The notes under the pieces were generated by a model, which saw only the letters and a program-made list of their open reading frames with translations, was not told where the DNA came from and did not search any database. Both the position numbers and the translations under genes were made by a program. Source: Paenibacillus sp. FSL R5-0490 (GTDB lineage Bacteria > Bacillota > Bacilli > Bacillales > Cytobacillaceae). From it: a stretch of DNA of 64,000 nt. Positions within the stretch are counted from its first letter, which is position 1; each line of letters starts with the position of its first letter. The DNA lies in contig NZ_MRTQ01000011.1 of the NCBI RefSeq assembly GCF_001956215.1, forward strand, positions 62,001-126,000. The letters are read 5' to 3'. Positions 16,608 through 25,124 of this stretch are shown here, one piece after another.

Positions 16608-17036
16608 TTATTTATTCTTTTTATCTCTTTCTTGCATTTTTCTAACATTATCTGAGTGGTAAGGAGAACCATCAACTTCATTAACTACACTAAATGGGTT
16701 ACCGTCCAAGTCGAAGAAATCAAAAAATTTCATTCCACCAAAATCATCGATTTCAGTAGTAACTATGCCATTATTTTTAAAATGTTGATGTGCAGATTCA
16801 ATATCATCAACGACAAAATTATAATATGAATTCTTCTGGTCACCCTCGGTAATAAACTCAGTGGGTTGCGGGGATTTAACTTTTACTAAGGCTAATTGTG
16901 TTGACCCAGTTGGTAAATAAAAGCCAGCACCATCTCCCCAACTATCGATTATCTTTACACCAAGAAACTTTACATACCAATCTGTAGATTTTTCAATGTC
17001 TGTAACTGGAATAAATATACTACCTACTTTAAACAT
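16608..17036 (-). CDS. VOC (glyoxalase/dioxygenase superfamily) protein
   Basis: The 142-residue protein has two bab-bb-type half domains of the vicinal oxygen chelate fold: FIPVTDIEKSTDWYVKFLGV at the start and NFVVDDIESAHQHFKNNGI followed by FFDLDGNPFSVV near residue 110. Function within this superfamily cannot be read from sequence; members include glyoxalases, bleomycin-binding proteins and dioxygenases. AAGGAGG is well placed before the ATG. It is divergent from the sigma-factor gene at 17133, whose product ends in a VOC-like DPDGNILEI string. The C-terminal tail is rich in Lys and Asp. Confidence 0.8.
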   Translation of the reverse strand: MFKVGSIFIPVTDIEKSTDWYVKFLGVKIIDSWGDGAGFYLPTGSTQLALVKVKSPQPTEFITEGDQKNSYYNFVVDDIESAHQHFKNNGIVTTEIDDFGGMKFFDFFDLDGNPFSVVNEVDGSPYHSDNVRKMQERDKKNK

Positions 17037-17132
17037 AATCTTCCTCCTTGAAATGAAATTCTTACTTATAACGAATATAATAGTGTAAAAGTTACAATTA
17101 CATAAATAAATTTAAATAAAAAGGTGGAAAAA

Positions 17133-17783
17133 ATGGTTTTTGAAAATTTAGAGTTTGAGATTAAGAAACTTTATAAATATTGCCTAAAGTTGTCAGGGTC
17201 ACCTTGGATAGCCGAGGATCTAGTACAAGAAACGATGCTAAAGGTTTATAGATTAAAAAAGACAGAACCGAATAGAGAGTTCAACTTCTCTTTTCTATGT
17301 ACTGTGGCTAAAAATCTTTTTATTGACGAAACAAGAAAAAGCAAAGAAATAATACATTTTAAAGAGGAATTTTATGGAGAAGTATATGATTCAATAGAAC
17401 ACTTTAGTTTAATTGAAATTTTACTTACCACATTGCCATTGAAACAGTCTATGCTTATTACCATGAAAGATGTATTTGGCTACACTTCAAAAGAAATAGC
17501 ATCAATGTTAAGGGTGAGTAATGAATCTATTAAAACAGCACTTCATCGCTCTAGAAAGAAACTAAAATTTAAAAACAGTAATATAGATATGGAAGTTCTA
17601 ACCCCTAATCACGAAATAATTATAGCACTCACTAAAGCAATACGGGAATCTAAGCCGATGCAAATATTTTATTTTTATCGACTACTAGAGTCAAAAAATT
17701 TTCAGGTAAGAAGAAGTTCTTTGCATTCCGCATTCCATGTTGTAGACCCGGACGGAAATATTTTAGAAATTAAATCCTATTAA
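17133..17783 (+). CDS. ECF-like sigma-70 family RNA polymerase sigma factor with C-terminal extension
   Basis: Sigma region 2 spans about residues 5-70, with the core-binding signature AEDLVQETMLKVYR, and region 4 about residues 95-150, with FGYTSKEIASMLRVSNESIKTALHRSRKKL as helix-turn-helix. A linker and about 50 further residues follow, ending VVDPDGNILEIKSY, a string resembling the last strand of VOC-fold proteins. No anti-sigma gene is adjacent, so the extension may itself regulate the factor, as in ECF groups with C-terminal sensor domains; that is inference. ATG 17133 is preferred over GTG 17124 because AAGGTGG precedes it at the right distance. Confidence 0.85.
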   Translation: MVFENLEFEIKKLYKYCLKLSGSPWIAEDLVQETMLKVYRLKKTEPNREFNFSFLCTVAKNLFIDETRKSKEIIHFKEEFYGEVYDSIEHFSLIEILLTTLPLKQSMLITMKDVFGYTSKEIASMLRVSNESIKTALHRSRKKLKFKNSNIDMEVLTPNHEIIIALTKAIRESKPMQIFYFYRLLESKNFQVRRSSLHSAFHVVDPDGNILEIKSY

Positions 17784-17982
17784 CATACACCACCATATTC
17801 GCACCAATACAACATGGTACTATAAGTTTTACCACAAATGGAACTGAACCATACCATAAGTAAATGAGGCTTTTTAAAAAATATTGATTTGCTTTTTTGA
17901 TTAATCACAAGCGAGGTTGCCAAAGTAAAAACTGTGGTAGAATAAATTATCTTTAAAAAAGTATATAAGGTGTTTGATAAAA

Positions 17983-18885
17983 TTGGAAATTAAACATTTT
18001 GAGTGTTTTATTGAAGTTACACGTACTGGCAATTTCACTAATGCAGCTGAAAATCTGTTCATTACGCAGCCTGCCCTCAGTAGAATTATCAAATCATTAG
18101 AGGTTGAACTTGGTACACAGCTATTTATTCGTACAAGAAAAAAGCTGATATTAACAGATGCAGGATTTATTCTAAAAAAACATGCATTAATAATTGAAAA
18201 GCAGCTGCAGCTATTGGATGCGGAACTTGGTAAGATGTTCATGCTAAAAAAGAGCCATGTCCGTATTGGGCTCCCTGCGATTACCAATTCCATTTTCTTC
18301 TCACAACTGATTGCTTCGTTTCATGAAAAATATCCAGAGGTTACATTTCAATTGGAGGAGCATGGATCTAAGCCGATTGAAGAGAAGGTTATCAATGGCT
18401 TGCTAGATTTTGGGGTTGTCGTTCTTCCAGATAAAATTGATGATTTCGACTATTATATGTTTGTTAATGAGGAATTGAAACTAGTTGTACCCGCGTCTCA
18501 TCGTCTTGCCGGGAAACAGGAAGTGTCATTGGAAGAACTTAAAGAAGAGAGCTTTATTATGTTCAACCGGGATTTTGAGTTAAGAAACCTTGTCACTACT
18601 GCTTGCAGAGAAGCTGGTTTTCAACCGATAATTATTTCGGAAACATCACAATTAGATTTTATTCAAGAATTAGTTGCTTACAATATAGGTATTACATTGC
18701 TGCCTGAGAATACATGCTTAGAACTAGCAAGTGATTTTCGGACTATAACCGTTACCAATCCGACAATCGAATGGAATCTAGCGATGATCTGGAAAAAAGA
18801 TGCATACTTATCACAGGTTGCGAAAGAATTTATCCGTTTTGCCAAAGTAAAGCTGTCGACAGCTAATCATAACCATGATTCATAA
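17983..18885 (+). CDS. LysR-family transcriptional regulator
   Basis: Typical LysR protein of 300 residues: an N-terminal winged helix-turn-helix (FTNAAENLFITQPALSRII near residues 17-35, VELGTQLFIRTRKKLILT after it) and a LysR_substrate effector domain (VRIGLPAITNSIFFSQL to the end). The TTG at 17983 is chosen because AAGGTG lies 10 bases upstream, while the TTG at 17974 is too close to it. LysR regulators often control an adjacent divergent gene, but the nearest upstream gene is codirectional; the next gene downstream is an acyl-CoA thioesterase behind a terminator. The target is unknown. The 199 bases upstream contain no gene. Confidence 0.9.
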   Translation: MEIKHFECFIEVTRTGNFTNAAENLFITQPALSRIIKSLEVELGTQLFIRTRKKLILTDAGFILKKHALIIEKQLQLLDAELGKMFMLKKSHVRIGLPAITNSIFFSQLIASFHEKYPEVTFQLEEHGSKPIEEKVINGLLDFGVVVLPDKIDDFDYYMFVNEELKLVVPASHRLAGKQEVSLEELKEESFIMFNRDFELRNLVTTACREAGFQPIIISETSQLDFIQELVAYNIGITLLPENTCLELASDFRTITVTNPTIEWNLAMIWKKDAYLSQVAKEFIRFAKVKLSTANHNHDS

Positions 18886-18910
18886 TCTAGAATAAGTCAA
18901 AAATTAGAAG

Positions 18911-18942
18911 GCTTCCCCTTGTTTAAGAGGGGAGGTTTTTTT
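18911..18942 (+). terminator. Intrinsic terminator of the lysR-type gene
   Basis: CTTCCCCTT, short loop, AGAGGGGAG, then a run of seven T's. Confidence 0.85.
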
Positions 18943-19106
18943 AATTGTATAGGCTAAAGAGCGCTTACATACTGTTTTGTTATGAATTGTATATGGGATT
19001 GGCATTGTATCTTTCCACAATAGTCATATTATAATTGTCCTTGTGAAAAAGCTAATGCAAATGAGGCGAACGCTTCAATGTAATTTATATAGGGTGGTAG
19101 TCATTC

Positions 19107-19622
19107 ATGGAAGCTAAAAAAGTTAAAGAAACGCGTGTTGTTCAATCGGATCAAGTACTTATTAATGATTTGAACAACTATCATACATTATTTGGTGGAG
19201 TTCTAATGAAGAAGATGGATGCTTGTGCGACGCTTTCCGCTCGCAGGCATTCACGGGTAAAGGAATGTGTTACTGCATCGACCGATTCAGTTAATTTCCT
19301 CGAACCGATTCGACAAAGTGATTCGGTCTGTATAGAATCATTTGTCAGCTACACAGGTAAAAAGTCAATGGAGATTTTCTGTAAAGTAATTGCCGAAAAT
19401 CTTGAAACTGGAAACCGTAGAATCGCAGCTACTGCATTCTTAACTTTTGTACCTCTAGATCAAGATAAAAGACCGATAGAAGTGCCAAATGTTATTCCAG
19501 AAACAGAGGAAGAAAAATTTCTCTATGAAACGGGAAAAGAACGTGAAAGAGTTCGCAAGCTAAAAAGACAGAAAAATAAAGAACTCGTGTCCAAACTTTC
19601 ACTGGATAAACCATGGGACTAA
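19107..19622 (+). CDS. Hotdog-fold acyl-CoA thioesterase
   Basis: Acyl-CoA hydrolase of the cytosolic (YkhA-like) hotdog family, 171 residues. The signature is in NDYHTLFGG-like NNYHTLFGGVLMKKMDACATL near residue 24, where the Asp is the catalytic acid, followed by VTASTDSVNFLEPI and SIEI-type strands (VCIESFVSYTGKKSMEI). It releases free acid from CoA esters, usually medium to long chain. The C-terminal 30 residues are charged and helical. GGGTGG lies upstream of the ATG. It forms a two-gene unit with the small unknown gene at 19647. Confidence 0.88.
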   Translation: MEAKKVKETRVVQSDQVLINDLNNYHTLFGGVLMKKMDACATLSARRHSRVKECVTASTDSVNFLEPIRQSDSVCIESFVSYTGKKSMEIFCKVIAENLETGNRRIAATAFLTFVPLDQDKRPIEVPNVIPETEEEKFLYETGKERERVRKLKRQKNKELVSKLSLDKPWD

Positions 19623-19646
19623 TACGAATCAAAAAGGAGAGATATT

Positions 19647-20018
19647 ATGCTGACAACATCGAGTTACGACCAATTGAAAAATGCGCAAATGGCTATCGGA
19701 AAATTAAAAGACGCAAAACCATCTATTTATAGAAAATTTATAAATATCATTAAACTGACTCGTCAATTGCAGTTTGGGTATCAATATATGGGCGCATTAA
19801 TTATGGATGAAGACCCAGGTAAGTTCAATTCGACGTCAAAAGATGATTATGTATTGTCTGTCTATTATAGGGAAATCGAAAATTTAAAAACAGATAAAAA
19901 ATTCCTTGATTTACAACAGTTACTCAAAACGTATAAACAGCTTAGCTATGCTAATATTAGCAAGTTGGCATTGGGGGAAAAACCAGAAGCATTAGTTGGT
20001 CCAACTATAGTCCGTTAA
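19647..20018 (+). CDS. Unrecognised 123-residue protein
   Basis: I do not recognise a family. The product is soluble, basic, without cysteines, and predicted mostly helical (SYDQLKNAQMAIGKLKDAKP, FINIIKLTRQLQFGYQYMG, DLQQLLKTYKQLSYANISKL). AAAGGAGAG is correctly spaced before the ATG, and the gene lies 24 bases after the thioesterase and before a strong hairpin terminator, so it is very likely a real gene co-transcribed with it. Nothing in the sequence indicates a catalytic site. Confidence 0.7.
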   Translation: MLTTSSYDQLKNAQMAIGKLKDAKPSIYRKFINIIKLTRQLQFGYQYMGALIMDEDPGKFNSTSKDDYVLSVYYREIENLKTDKKFLDLQQLLKTYKQLSYANISKLALGEKPEALVGPTIVR

Positions 20019-20103
20019 TAGTGGAAGGGAACCTTTCGCTTAGAACTTTTATGTGAAACGTACTAAATTCATACAACATTTAACTTACCTAATCTATAGA
20101 AAA

Positions 20104-20157
20104 TTTTTAGGAACAGTTTAACATTGACCAATAAAACTGTTCCTAAAAACCTTTTTT
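20104..20157 (+). terminator. 16-bp perfect inverted repeat acting as terminator; stem shared with 27916-27954
   Basis: TTTTTAGGAACAGTTT (20104-20119) pairs exactly with AAACTGTTCCTAAAAA (20134-20149), followed by CCTTTTTT. The core stem AGGAACAGTTTA recurs in the hairpin at 27916-27954 with a different loop, so this is either a repeated palindromic element or a reused terminator. Confidence 0.8.
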
Positions 20158-20277
20158 GAAAATGGTGCATGGAGTGCCGGTTAAAAACATTCTGCCGCAT
20201 CTAATTAACGACTGTAGAACTAAAAGATGCGGAAGGTTTAGTAAATATAATCATCCAATCGATTCATCAATAATTCA

Positions 20278-20323
20278 GGCTGACCCCGAGGTTCTTATGA
20301 ACACTTACAGGGTCAGCTTTTTT
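20278..20323 (+). terminator. Hairpin terminator in a gene-free stretch
   Basis: GGCTGACCC (20278-20286) pairs with GGGTCAGC (20310-20317), followed by six T's. The interval 20019-20650 otherwise holds only this and the hairpin at 20104; a 67-codon frame (20156-20359) runs through this hairpin and I do not accept it as a gene. Confidence 0.65.
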
Positions 20324-20650
20324 ATATTCAGAGGAATTTTGGAAGTGATTTATTTCTAAATAAAGGTTAAATTAGTGGTCGGGGTTTTCATGATCACTAA
20401 CCATTCCAGGTGTTTAAGATAATGAATTATTAGGCTGGGCTTTATTAGCAAATAAAGGAAGAATGAGTTTGGAAAAAATTAGTCGCTTCCGCCGTACAGG
20501 TTTCAATGTACTTTTTAGTAGTAACCCCCTCAATTTTTATTTTTCCGGAAGATTACTGCTTACCGTGGGAAATTAAACCTTTTTGCTAATAATATTCTTC
20601 TCTACGGACAGGATAACACAAAGGAAACTTATAGATTGGTGGCCGGGAGA

Positions 20651-21079
20651 ATGAAGGTATTATCTATGATTCAGCCTTGGGCAACTCTTTTTGTCCTTCG
20701 AGAGAATGAATTTGAAACAAGGTCATGGAAAACAAATTATCGCGGGCCGCTGGCCATTCATACAAGTAAAAAAATAGATAAGGCTGTCTGCAGGCATGTG
20801 GCCATCCGTTCGCTGCTCGGTAAGCATGGATATACAGAAGAGACTCTTCCGACCGGAATGATCATTGCTGTAGGCCGGCTTGAAAATTGTCTGAAGATAA
20901 CTGAAAAAACTCAGACATCAGCAGTCCTGGAAAATGGACAAATCGTATCAGGAAATGATTATTTTTTAGGAGACTTTACTGTGGGAGGATATGCTTGGGA
21001 GGTTCAAGACATGAAGATCTTGAATGAACGTATCCCAGCAAAAGGCCAGCTTGGGTTATGGGAAACTGATGTATTATGA
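20651..21079 (+). CDS. ASCH-domain protein
   Basis: Small (142 residues) ASCH-fold protein, a PUA-like beta barrel thought to bind RNA or modified nucleotides; some members are amidohydrolases of acetylated cytidine. The family signature is LSMIQPWATLFVL at the start, FETRSWKTNYRGPLAIHTSK near residue 25, and GDFTVGGYAWEVQD followed by KGQLGLW at the end. The ATG at 20651 matches the family start (MKVLS); a TTG at 20636 has a better-spaced AAGGAAA and may be the true start, adding five residues. It stands alone between gene-free stretches. Confidence 0.82.
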   Translation: MKVLSMIQPWATLFVLRENEFETRSWKTNYRGPLAIHTSKKIDKAVCRHVAIRSLLGKHGYTEETLPTGMIIAVGRLENCLKITEKTQTSAVLENGQIVSGNDYFLGDFTVGGYAWEVQDMKILNERIPAKGQLGLWETDVL

Positions 21080-21406
21080 AAGGCGATGGAGGTAAGCAAT
21101 ATTTCACTTGTACATAGAAATAACGGTTTAATTTTTATACTGAGGTGACTTTAATCGAGAGGGAGATTTAGTGACCTTTGGATGTTACAAAGGCTTTCCG
21201 CCGAGTGAAGCGAGAAAGTTCGTGGGAGGCATAAATATCATCATGCATAAGATTTTCTATTCCTCATAAGTTGACATCCTATTCTAGTATAACGAATAAC
21301 TAATAAGAATTCAGCTTTCCGTTTACTGTTTGTTTTCTTTAGATGCAGTATTTTTTGACATTATATGTACAAAATAATGTAGATGAAAATAAAAATGGTG
21401 GCAATT
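21080..21406 (+). other. Gene-free stretch
   Basis: I see no supported gene. A plus-strand reading around 21170-21270 (VTFGCYKGFPPSEARKFVGG) has no start or ribosome binding site and may be a fragment of a lost gene. The AT-rich bases 21340-21400 probably hold the promoter of the next gene, whose binding site GGTGG is clear. Confidence 0.4.
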
Positions 21407-21889
21407 ATGAAAACATTGTGGCTTTTTCTTATTTTAGCAATATTATCCTTTACTTCCTTATACATCTTGAAGAAGAAAATGAACGTCATTAACATCTTGG
21501 GCTGTTATTTTTTCTCCAATATTCTTATTACAAATACAGGTCTAATCATTAATTTAAATTTAGAACTTACAAAGCAAGATCCAAGTCAGTTAATTTTTTG
21601 GACACAAAAAATTCCTGAGTTGTCACTCAAGCCAGCGTTACTTTTATGGGTTATTTATATTTTGTTCTCTAAAAGAACTATTTTCAGTAAACTTATTCAT
21701 CTCTTCATCTTCTTAACAGCACTCATTTCAATTGAAATATTTTTCGTTCATATTGGATATTTGGAATGGGTAAATTGGAATGTATTTTATTCATATTTGA
21801 GATACACTCTGATTATTTTATTATTGGCTATTTACTCATTTTATTTAGAAAAACTTATTTATAGAGACAAAGAGGTGAATACGTCATGA
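21407..21889 (+). CDS. Small integral membrane protein, CBO0543-like
   Basis: A 160-residue protein with four to five hydrophobic segments (LWLFLILAILSFTSLYIL, the NILGCYFFSNILITNTGLII stretch, LKPALLLWVIYILF, LIHLFIFLTALISIEIFF and a last one before the lysine-rich end). It resembles the paralogous CBO0543-like membrane proteins of sporeformers, of unknown function. GGTGG precedes ATG 21407 with a 5-base spacer; in-frame starts further upstream lack a site. It overlaps the next gene by ATGA, so the two are coupled. Confidence 0.7.
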   Translation: MKTLWLFLILAILSFTSLYILKKKMNVINILGCYFFSNILITNTGLIINLNLELTKQDPSQLIFWTQKIPELSLKPALLLWVIYILFSKRTIFSKLIHLFIFLTALISIEIFFVHIGYLEWVNWNVFYSYLRYTLIILLLAIYSFYLEKLIYRDKEVNTS

Positions 21890-22397
21890 TGTTACCTCTT
21901 CCTGAGAAATTTGATTCAAATGAAATGTTTATTATCTTTTCCACAATACTTACTTGGGCCCTCATGTTTATATTACCTAGACGATTGCCTGCTGCTACCA
22001 TCACAGTTATTTGGACATTTAATGTTTTTCTTGCTTTGTCAGCTGATATTACCCTTAGTGTAAAACCATATGAATTATACTTTACGATTGATCATAAAAA
22101 GCATGAATTATTTGATGAATTATTGCACTTTGTAACTTACCCAACTCTTTCTTACTTTGTCGTAAACTTCTATCAATATAAAAAACCAAAAGGCCTAAAG
22201 TATCTATTTTATATTATTTTTGGGCTGGGGTAGCGATTGCTCTAGAATGGATTGCAGTAAAGTTTCAAGTTTTTACATATACAGGCTGGAAATTGTATTT
22301 ATCCTATATCACTTATTTGGTTGTTTTTGCTGCTACCATTTGGCTTTCGAACTTTATTGAAAAGAAGGACCCTTACAAAAGGACTCCAACTAATTGA
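21886..22397 (+). pseudogene. CBO0543-like membrane protein with a frameshift
   Basis: The first frame (21886-22233) encodes 115 residues of a four-helix membrane protein and stops in FYIIFGLG. Shifting the frame at about 22224 continues without interruption as [31 protein letters not shown] and a last membrane segment ending at 22397. The continuation is the usual C-terminal half of this family, so a single-base change in the TTTTTGGG run at 22216-22224 has broken the gene, or the read contains an error there. It is coupled to the preceding paralogue. Confidence 0.8.
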
Positions 22398-22404
22398 CTC
22401 GATT

Positions 22405-22508
22405 AAAACACCATTAATTCCTTCTTTTGCTATGGCGATAGCAGTAGCTCGTCCAATACCTCTGCCTGCACCAGTAACTAAAGCAGTTTTGCCATTTAAT
22501 GAATTCAT
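22405..22508 (-). pseudogene. Truncated short-chain dehydrogenase (FabG-like), N-terminus only
   Basis: On the minus strand an ATG with TAGGAGT begins [20 protein letters not shown] and continues [12 protein letters not shown], the Rossmann start of a 3-oxoacyl-ACP reductase-like SDR with the TGxxxGIG cofactor motif. Similarity stops after about 33 residues, at the point where the converging membrane-protein gene ends. The rest of the enzyme is gone, so a deletion has joined the two loci. Confidence 0.8.
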
Positions 22509-22550
22509 TTTTTTTACTCCTATGAACTGGTTTTTATACAAATTAAAATA

Positions 22551-22589
22551 GAAAGACCGCAATCTTGCATAGATAGTTTGCGGTCTTTC
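22551..22589 (-). terminator. Hairpin downstream of hxlB
   Basis: GAAAGACCGCAA (22551-22562) pairs with TTTGCGGTCTTTC (22577-22589). It lies 17 bases after the hxlB stop; the following T-run on the minus strand is weak (TATTTTAATTT). Confidence 0.7.
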
Positions 22590-22605
22590 ATAGACAAACA
22601 ACGTT

Positions 22606-23163
22606 TTATTCTAAATTTGCGTGTTTGCCATACATCTTATTTGTATCCAAGCCCTTTTTCTCCATGAACCTCAGAATGACAGCATCGCAGAATAGTAAGA
22701 GAGTTTGCTCGAATAATGAGCCCATAGGCTGAATGGTTTTATAATCACCTTCCGATTGATCCTTAGGTGAACCAGGTAACTTAATCTTTATATCCGCTAT
22801 TTTTCCGATTGTGGATTCGGGGAAAATTGTTACGGCGGCAATCGTTCCACCTATACTTTTTGCTTTCTCTGACATGGAAACAAGGCTTTTCGTTTCTCCT
22901 GAACCTGAAGCGATGATCAAGATGTCATCTTTTTCAAAGTTAGGGGTCACCGTTTCGCCTGGTACATAAGCATCTATGCCCATATGCATCATTCGCATCG
23001 CAAATGACTTGGCCATAAATCCAGATCTGCCTGCGCCAGCTACAAACACTTTTTTTGCTTCAAGAATCCCATTAACCAATTTCTCAGCTTCTTCATCCGG
23101 AATGTGGTCAGTTGTTCTGATTAACTCTTTTAAGATCTTAGCTAAATATTGTGAAGTATGCAT
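22606..23163 (-). CDS. hxlB: 6-phospho-3-hexuloisomerase
   Basis: Second enzyme of the ribulose monophosphate pathway; it converts D-arabino-hex-3-ulose 6-phosphate into fructose 6-phosphate. The 185-residue protein is an SIS-domain sugar isomerase with [21 protein letters not shown] near residue 40, [11 protein letters not shown] near 84 and the late [16 protein letters not shown] helix. The length is usual for the family. It starts 8 bases after the hxlA stop with AAAGGATAAG as binding site, so the two form an operon, as in B. subtilis. Together they fix formaldehyde onto ribulose 5-phosphate as a detoxification route. Confidence 0.95.
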   Translation of the reverse strand: MHTSQYLAKILKELIRTTDHIPDEEAEKLVNGILEAKKVFVAGAGRSGFMAKSFAMRMMHMGIDAYVPGETVTPNFEKDDILIIASGSGETKSLVSMSEKAKSIGGTIAAVTIFPESTIGKIADIKIKLPGSPKDQSEGDYKTIQPMGSLFEQTLLLFCDAVILRFMEKKGLDTNKMYGKHANLE

Positions 23164-23171
23164 GCTTGATC

Positions 23172-23804
23172 TTATCCTTTTTTGATCATTTCTTGCATTG
23201 TTGCTGCTGCAGCTTTTGTATCAGCTTGACCTGTAATACCGCCGCCAACAATGACAAGGTCTGGATTTACTTTAATGACTTCTGGAAGTGTTTCTAATTT
23301 AATGCCGCCTGCGATTGCAGTTTTTGCATTTTTTACAACACTTTTAATCGTTTGCAGATCTTCAAAAGAGTTTTTTCCTACTGCTTGAAGGTCGTAGCCG
23401 GTGTGGACACAAATATAGTCTACACCCATTGCATCGACTTCTTTAGCGCGGCCAGCTAGATCTTTTACAGCAATCATGTCAACAAGGATTTTTTTGCCTT
23501 GTTTTTTCGCTTCTTCTACAGCACCTTGAATAGACATATCTTCGGCTGTGCCTAGAATCGTAATAATATCAGCACCTGCTTCAGAGGCTTTCATTACTTC
23601 ATAACCAGCAGCGTCCATGATTTTCAGGTCTGCTAAAACCTTTAAATTAGGGAATGCTTCTTTTACTGCCTTTACTGCATGGAGCCCCTCGTTGATTACG
23701 ACTGGGGTACCGATTTCTACGATATCGATATGTTCCCCCACTTCTTTAACAAGCTCAATTGCTTCTGGAATATTGACTAAATCTAAAGCTAATTGTAATT
23801 CCAT
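23172..23804 (-). CDS. hxlA: 3-hexulose-6-phosphate synthase
   Basis: TIM-barrel aldolase of the orotidine decarboxylase superfamily, which condenses formaldehyde with ribulose 5-phosphate. Visible are MELQLALDLVNI, IVEIGTPVVINEG, the metal/active-site DLKIMDAAGYE near residue 60, VHTGYDLQAVG and the phosphate-binding IAGGIKLET and IVGGGIT strands. The 210 residues are the full length. TAGGAGTG precedes the ATG. First gene of the hxlAB operon and divergent from hxlR, its formaldehyde-responsive activator in B. subtilis. A probable promoter is TTCCAC-17-TATACT on the minus strand (23957-23985). Confidence 0.95.
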   Translation of the reverse strand: MELQLALDLVNIPEAIELVKEVGEHIDIVEIGTPVVINEGLHAVKAVKEAFPNLKVLADLKIMDAAGYEVMKASEAGADIITILGTAEDMSIQGAVEEAKKQGKKILVDMIAVKDLAGRAKEVDAMGVDYICVHTGYDLQAVGKNSFEDLQTIKSVVKNAKTAIAGGIKLETLPEVIKVNPDLVIVGGGITGQADTKAAAATMQEMIKKG

Positions 23805-23956
23805 ATATGTTCACTCCTATTAATTTTATTTGGATTTTTCGTACAGTAATACTGTCTCCAAAATTAAATAGATCCTCTTCAGGAATATTATCCTTTTGGA
23901 GTATTATCTGTACCAGCAGCTGGGATCGATGATGTTCCCAATCGCTGAACAATTGC

Positions 23957-24040
23957 AAGTATACAACCTATAACATTTTAGTGGAAGTACGCACTTTTAT
24001 TTTACATAGTGCTAAAAAGTATACTATGGGGTATAATAAC
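23957..24040. promoter_or_regulatory. hxlR-hxlAB divergent control region
   Basis: The 252-base gap between hxlA and hxlR holds two opposed promoters. For hxlA (minus) a TATACT at 23957-23962 is preceded at 17 bases by the poor -35 TTCCAC, as expected of an activated promoter. For hxlR a TATAAT lies at 24032-24037. Upstream of the hxlA promoter related blocks containing TATACTT and GTACTT, each followed by CACTA, occur about 32 bases apart and could be HxlR sites. B. subtilis HxlR is known to bind two direct repeats here; the exact bases are my inference. Confidence 0.5.
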
Positions 24041-24056
24041 GATTGAGGTGAGTGAA

Positions 24057-24416
24057 ATGTCACGAATGCAGGATAAGATCTTTAACTGTGAAAAGGAATT
24101 GACGCTATCAGTTATCGGTGGTAAGTGGAAAATGCTGATTTTATGGCATCTAGGGAAAGAAGGAACCAAGCGATTTGGTGAATTGAAGGCTCTCATGCCA
24201 GGAATCACGCAAAGGATGCTTGTGAACCAATTGCGTGAACTGGAAGAAGACTTGATAGTAGATCGGAAAGTGTACCCGGTTGTTCCTCCAAAAGTGGAAT
24301 ATACCCTTACTGAACAGGGGAGAAGCTTGATGCCGATTCTTGATGCTATGTACAAATGGGGTAAAAACTATATGGAGACTGCAGGGTTAAACCCTAAGAA
24401 AGAGTCAATTAATTAA
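24057..24416 (+). CDS. hxlR: HxlR-family transcriptional activator of hxlAB
   Basis: Winged-helix regulator of the HxlR (DUF24/MarR-like) family, 119 residues. The N-terminal cysteine of the family is present ([18 protein letters not shown]), followed by [14 protein letters not shown], the recognition helix region [14 protein letters not shown] and the wing [13 protein letters not shown]. The start ATG 24057 has GAGGTGAG in front and matches the start of B. subtilis HxlR (MSRM). Divergent position from hxlAB supports the same role, formaldehyde-dependent activation, possibly sensed through the conserved cysteine. Confidence 0.93.
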   Translation: MSRMQDKIFNCEKELTLSVIGGKWKMLILWHLGKEGTKRFGELKALMPGITQRMLVNQLRELEEDLIVDRKVYPVVPPKVEYTLTEQGRSLMPILDAMYKWGKNYMETAGLNPKKESIN

Positions 24417-24458
24417 AACTTGACTATATAAATCGAGGCAAATAGCACCACAATATAG

Positions 24459-24492
24459 AAAGGGGCAATGTGATATAGCATTGCCCCTTTTT
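24459..24492 (+). terminator. Intrinsic terminator of hxlR
   Basis: AAAGGGGCAATG pairs perfectly with CATTGCCCCTTT, followed by TT. Confidence 0.88.
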
Positions 24493-24585
24493 CTTTGTTT
24501 GCCTTGTAAAAGGCTGACAAAACATATCTATTAGATTGTAAATGCCAATGGAAATGACATACCTTTATTAAACTATGACTAGTTG

Positions 24586-25020
24586 TTAATTTATTTTTTC
24601 TTTTTCAAGCAAATCCTTAACTACATACTCGATGGTTACATTTCCTAAGACCTTTTCCATCGCTAATTGTGCAGCAGACAATATAGGAATAATCGTATTT
24701 TGAATATTTCTTCCTACAGGACATTTAGGATTTGGACTTTCATGAACATTAAACAACTCATTATCCTGTACGACATTAACTGCCTTATATACATCTAGCA
24801 GAGTAATGTCAGATAAATTCCTTGCAAGCTTAGTTCCCGGAATACCAGGATGTACCTCTACTAACCCTGCTTTCTTTAGCATTCCAATAATTTTCCTGAT
24901 AAGTGCTGGATTTGTGTTTACACTTTCTGCTAAATATTCAGATGAACTTACACCGTCTTTATTAAACTCTATAAGAGATAATATATGAACGCCTACAGCG
25001 AATCGGCTGCTAATGGACAT
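24586..25020 (-). CDS. Rrf2-family transcriptional regulator (YwnA-like)
   Basis: Rrf2 winged-helix protein of 144 residues: MSISSRFAVGVHILSL, the helix-turn-helix SSEYLAESVNTNPALIRKII near residues 27-46, and the wing HPGIPGTKLARNLSDITL. It lacks the three-cysteine FeS-binding loop of IscR/NsrR; a single cysteine occurs in NPKCPVGRN, so it may be a one-Cys redox sensor, as proposed for YwnA/HypR-type members. It is divergent from the NmrA-type reductase gene, the same arrangement as ywnA-ywnB in B. subtilis, and two abutting palindromes lie between them. Confidence 0.88.
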   Translation of the reverse strand: MSISSRFAVGVHILSLIEFNKDGVSSSEYLAESVNTNPALIRKIIGMLKKAGLVEVHPGIPGTKLARNLSDITLLDVYKAVNVVQDNELFNVHESPNPKCPVGRNIQNTIIPILSAAQLAMEKVLGNVTIEYVVKDLLEKEKIN

Positions 25021-25124
25021 TTATTCATCACCTTTCTTGCATCTTTATAAGGATAAATCTTTTCTTGTAATAAATGTGGTTACACCCTTAATATTATACC
25101 TTAAAAAATGACCATTTATAGTTA

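Noticed and set aside
20156-20359. 67-codon plus-strand frame
   Set aside because: No ribosome binding site, no recognisable family, and a strong terminator hairpin lies within it.
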